Positions 5,687-7,783 of a stretch of DNA of 7,783 nt are shown here, one piece after another; position 1 is the stretch's first letter, and each line of letters starts with the position of its first letter. Both the position numbers and the translations under genes were made by a program. The notes under the pieces were generated by a model that was not told the DNA's origin, made no database searches, and worked only from the letters and a program-made list of their open reading frames with translations. The DNA is from Treponema sp. (lineage in GTDB: Bacteria; Spirochaetota; Spirochaetia; Treponematales; Treponemataceae), in contig JAEDFX010000099.1 in the NCBI GenBank assembly GCA_016297805.1, forward strand, positions 1-7,783, given 5' to 3'.

Positions 5687-6439
5687 ATGCAAGGATATAT
5701 TCATCAGCTGGAAAGTTTTGGATGTGTAGATGGTCCTGGCAGCCGTTTTATTATATTTTTTAGTGGTTGTCCTTTACGTTGTAAATATTGTCATAATCCA
5801 GATACTTGGAAAATGCAGGATGGAAAATTATATACAGTAGATGAATTGTTGCGTGAAGCTGAAACTTGTCGCCCATACTGGGAGACAAAAGGTGGAATTA
5901 CTGTAAGTGGTGGAGAACCTCTTATGCAGATAGACTTCCTTTTAGAGTTATTTACAGAGTGTAAGAAACGCAATATTAATACCTGTATTGATACTGCCGG
6001 AGGACCTTTTACAAAAGAAGGCGAATGGTTTGAGAAGTTCAAAAAACTTATGGAAGTAACAGATATTCTTCTTATGGATATTAAACATATCAATGAAGAA
6101 GAACATATAAAGCTAACAGGTCATACCGGTAAAAATGTTCGTGAGATGTTTGCATATCTGGATGAAATCAAAAAGCCAATCTGGATTCGTCATGTATTGG
6201 TTCCAGGTATTACAGATAATGATGAATATCTCACAGAAACAAGAGATTTTATTCGTACTCTTCACAATGTAAAACGTGTGGAAATTCTTCCTTATCATGG
6301 TTTAGGCGCTATGAAATACAAGGATTTAGGAATTGATTACGAGCTGAAGGATTTAGAGAGTCCTACACAGGAACGTGTAGCTAATGCAAGAAAAATCCTT
6401 GAATGCGAAAAATACACAGAGTGGCAGTCTCTTCCCTAG
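5687..6439 (+). CDS. pflA: Pyruvate formate-lyase activating enzyme (radical SAM)
   Basis: Radical-SAM activase that uses a [4Fe-4S] cluster and S-adenosylmethionine to abstract hydrogen from the radical-site glycine of PflB; cytosolic, oxygen-sensitive. It is 250 residues long (E. coli PflA 246). The start region has GCVDGPGSRF at 12-21. The cluster motif CX3CX2C is at Cys28, Cys32 and Cys35 (GCPLRCKYCHN). The SAM-binding SGGEP motif is at 74-78. Later blocks typical of PflA are TDILLMDIKHIN, KPIWIRHVLVPGITD and VEILPYHGLGAMKY. There is no ferredoxin-like insertion with extra Cys clusters, so it is the short PflA type and not a glycerol-dehydratase or benzylsuccinate-type activase. The GGAGG site at 5678-5682 is four bases before the ATG. 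It is separated from its substrate gene pflB by four genes. No strong terminator separates it from gatB, so some read-through is likely. Confidence 0.95.
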   Translation: MQGYIHQLESFGCVDGPGSRFIIFFSGCPLRCKYCHNPDTWKMQDGKLYTVDELLREAETCRPYWETKGGITVSGGEPLMQIDFLLELFTECKKRNINTCIDTAGGPFTKEGEWFEKFKKLMEVTDILLMDIKHINEEEHIKLTGHTGKNVREMFAYLDEIKKPIWIRHVLVPGITDNDEYLTETRDFIRTLHNVKRVEILPYHGLGAMKYKDLGIDYELKDLESPTQERVANARKILECEKYTEWQSLP

Positions 6440-6454
6440 TGTTTATTTTTTTAC

Positions 6455-6460
6455 TATAAT
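6455..6460 (+). promoter_or_regulatory. Candidate -10 element for gatB
   Basis: A perfect TATAAT stands in the 50-base pflA-gatB gap, 29 bases before the gatB ATG. That would give a leader of about 20 bases containing the ribosome-binding site GGAG (6478-6481). No good -35 is seen at 16-18 bases upstream, which would fall across the pflA stop codon, and there is no TG extension. It is a plausible secondary promoter; in AT-rich DNA the match could be chance. Confidence 0.4.
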
Positions 6461-6489
6461 ATTAGAACTATTTTTTTGGAGTTCATACG

Positions 6490-7783
6490 ATGATTGATAA
6501 GTGGGAAATTGTAATTGGATGTGAAATTCATACTCAGCTTTTAACAAAAACAAAAGCATTCTGTGCCTGTGAGAACCGTTATGGTGGTATGCCAGATACT
6601 CGCGTTTGTCCTGTTTGTTTGGGACTTCCAGGAGCTATGCCTCGTATTTCTAAAGGTTATGTAGAACTTGGAGCAGTTGCTGGTCAGGCTTTGAATTGTC
6701 ATATTGCCCGTTTTACAAAATTTGACCGCAAGCATTATTTCTATCCAGACTTGGCAAAAGGTTATCAGATTACACAGTATGATATTCCTCTTTGTGACAA
6801 TGGATATGTAGATTTGCCAATGCGCAGCTTCCCTAAAGATGAGCAGCCAGGTGGATTAAAGTGTCGTGATAAGAATTTCATTGGTGAAAATTGTATCATT
6901 GAATCAAATGGTCAGAAATATCGTCGTGTTCGTGTAGAACGTATTCATCTTGAAGAAGACGTAGGTAAGTCTTTACATTTGCAGGGATCTCACTCATATA
7001 TCGATTATAACCGTTGTGGTACTCCACTTATTGAAATTGTAACAAAACCTGATATGACTTCTCCAGAAGAGGCTGCTTTATTTATGCAGACAGTTCAGGA
7101 AATTCTTCGTTATGTAAAAGTAACAAATGGTAACCTGGAAGAAGGAAATATGCGTTGTGATGCCAATATCAACCTTAATGTATGGGAAGATGGAAAATTG
7201 TATCATACACCAATTTCTGAAATTAAAAACTTGAACTCCTTTAAGGCAATCCGTGATGCATGTACTTATGAAGCTCAGCGTCAGTTAAAAGAATTCCAGG
7301 AAGATCGTCAGGAATTCAATCCTGGTTTCAAAGTAACAATGGGTTGGAACGAGGTTGAAGGTAAGACTGTTGTACAGCGTACAAAGAACTCATTCGTTGA
7401 TTATCGCTTTGTTGTTGAACCAGATATTAAGCCATTCTCTGTAAGTGAAGAATTGATAGCAGAAGCTCTTAAGAATGTAGGAGAACTTCCAGAAGCTAAA
7501 CGTCAGCGTTATAAGAAACAGTATGGCATGACAGATTTTGATGTAGAAACAATTACTTCTACAAAAGATCTTGCAATGTTCTTTGAAGATGCAGCGCAGA
7601 AATCAAAAAATCCAAAGAAAGCTGTAAATCTTATTCTTGCAGAGTTGCTTGCCGTTCTAAATGAAAAGAAACAGGCAATTACAGACGTTCAGATTACTCC
7701 AGCACACATTGCAGAACTTGCAGATGCATTGGAAGATGGAAAAATTACTTCTAAGCAGGGTAAGGAAGTATTTGCTGAAATGA
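6490..7783 (+). CDS. gatB: Aspartyl/glutamyl-tRNA(Asn/Gln) amidotransferase subunit B, 3' end cut off
   Basis: GatB of the GatCAB complex binds mischarged Glu-tRNA(Gln) or Asp-tRNA(Asn), activates the side chain with ATP and receives ammonia from GatA to give Gln- or Asn-tRNA. The frame is open for 431 codons to the window end; known GatB proteins are about 475-500 residues. The final bases TGA are out of frame (last codon ATG 7780-7782). Visible marks: start MIDKWEIVIGCEIHTQL; two Cys pairs, Cys25/Cys27 and Cys40/Cys43 (VCPVCLGLPG), matching the zinc site; FDRKHYFYPDLAKGYQITQY; RVERIHLEEDVGK; GTPLIEIVTKPD; EEGNMRCDANINL; EIKNLNSFKAIRDA; VDYRFVVEPDI. The C-terminal part from about residue 365 begins the YqeY-like tRNA-binding region, ending in KITSKQGKEVFAEM. 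Ribosome-binding site GGAG is eight bases before the ATG. gatA and gatC are not in the window. Confidence 0.95.
   Translation, partial: MIDKWEIVIGCEIHTQLLTKTKAFCACENRYGGMPDTRVCPVCLGLPGAMPRISKGYVELGAVAGQALNCHIARFTKFDRKHYFYPDLAKGYQITQYDIPLCDNGYVDLPMRSFPKDEQPGGLKCRDKNFIGENCIIESNGQKYRRVRVERIHLEEDVGKSLHLQGSHSYIDYNRCGTPLIEIVTKPDMTSPEEAALFMQTVQEILRYVKVTNGNLEEGNMRCDANINLNVWEDGKLYHTPISEIKNLNSFKAIRDACTYEAQRQLKEFQEDRQEFNPGFKVTMGWNEVEGKTVVQRTKNSFVDYRFVVEPDIKPFSVSEELIAEALKNVGELPEAKRQRYKKQYGMTDFDVETITSTKDLAMFFEDAAQKSKNPKKAVNLILAELLAVLNEKKQAITDVQITPAHIAELADALEDGKITSKQGKEVFAEM

Noticed and set aside
6420..6452. Terminator between pflA and gatB (T-runs at 6446-6452 and 6470-6477)
   Set aside because: Only a 4-pair stem (AGAG with CTCT around 6419-6433) precedes the first T-run, which is too weak; the second T-run has no stem before it.
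7781..7783. TGA at the very end of the window as a stop for gatB
   Set aside because: It is out of frame: the last full gatB codon is ATG at 7780-7782, and the protein is still short of the usual GatB length.
1..7783. CRISPR array, insertion sequence, phage genes, toxin-antitoxin pair or defence system
   Set aside because: No spaced direct repeats of suitable size, no transposase or integrase motifs, no terminal inverted repeats around gene blocks, and no small unexplained gene pair; almost all sequence is accounted for by seven ordinary genes.

Overview
The window is A+T-rich bacterial DNA with all recognisable genes on the + strand. It looks like ordinary chromosome, not a mobile or accessory island. 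The best guess for the source is a host-associated, fermentative, motile anaerobe of the Treponema (spirochaete) type. That rests on the oxygen-sensitive pyruvate formate-lyase pair, a large dCache-type chemoreceptor without a C-terminal CheR-binding pentapeptide, a GatB-dependent tRNA amidation route, and general protein style. The taxon is inferred from memory of these families; a clostridial host is the main alternative.

Layout: (1) 1-1083 is the C-terminal 360 codons of pyruvate formate-lyase (pflB), running from just before the active-site cysteines through the glycyl-radical site to the stop. (2) 1084-1281 is a 198-bp gap with AATTAAG-type heptamer repeats, a rho-independent terminator (1150-1183) and a second long inverted repeat with a T-run (1220-1261). 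(3) 1282-3413 is a tight three-gene run: a HAD phosphatase, an RluA-family pseudouridine synthase (1-nt gap) and a GNAT acetyltransferase (14-nt overlap). (4) 3496-5556 is a methyl-accepting chemotaxis protein with its own candidate promoter and a strong terminator (5587-5631). (5) 5687-6439 is the pyruvate formate-lyase activating enzyme (pflA), preceded by a leader hairpin. (6) 6490-7783 is gatB, truncated by the window end, with a perfect TATAAT upstream.

How they work together: PflA installs the glycyl radical that PflB needs, so the first and fifth genes form one pathway although four genes and at least two terminators lie between them. The HAD, RluA and GNAT genes look like a housekeeping operon for metabolite repair and RNA modification. 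The chemoreceptor senses an unidentified ligand. GatB belongs to the GatCAB transamidosome. No stretch over 300 bases lacks a gene. I see no tRNA or rRNA, CRISPR array, insertion sequence or phage gene, and no convincing undescribed multi-gene system. The most unusual items are the Cys-Cys-Cys run in the PflB active site, the heptamer repeats and the long inverted repeat between pflB and the HAD gene, and the split pfl pair.
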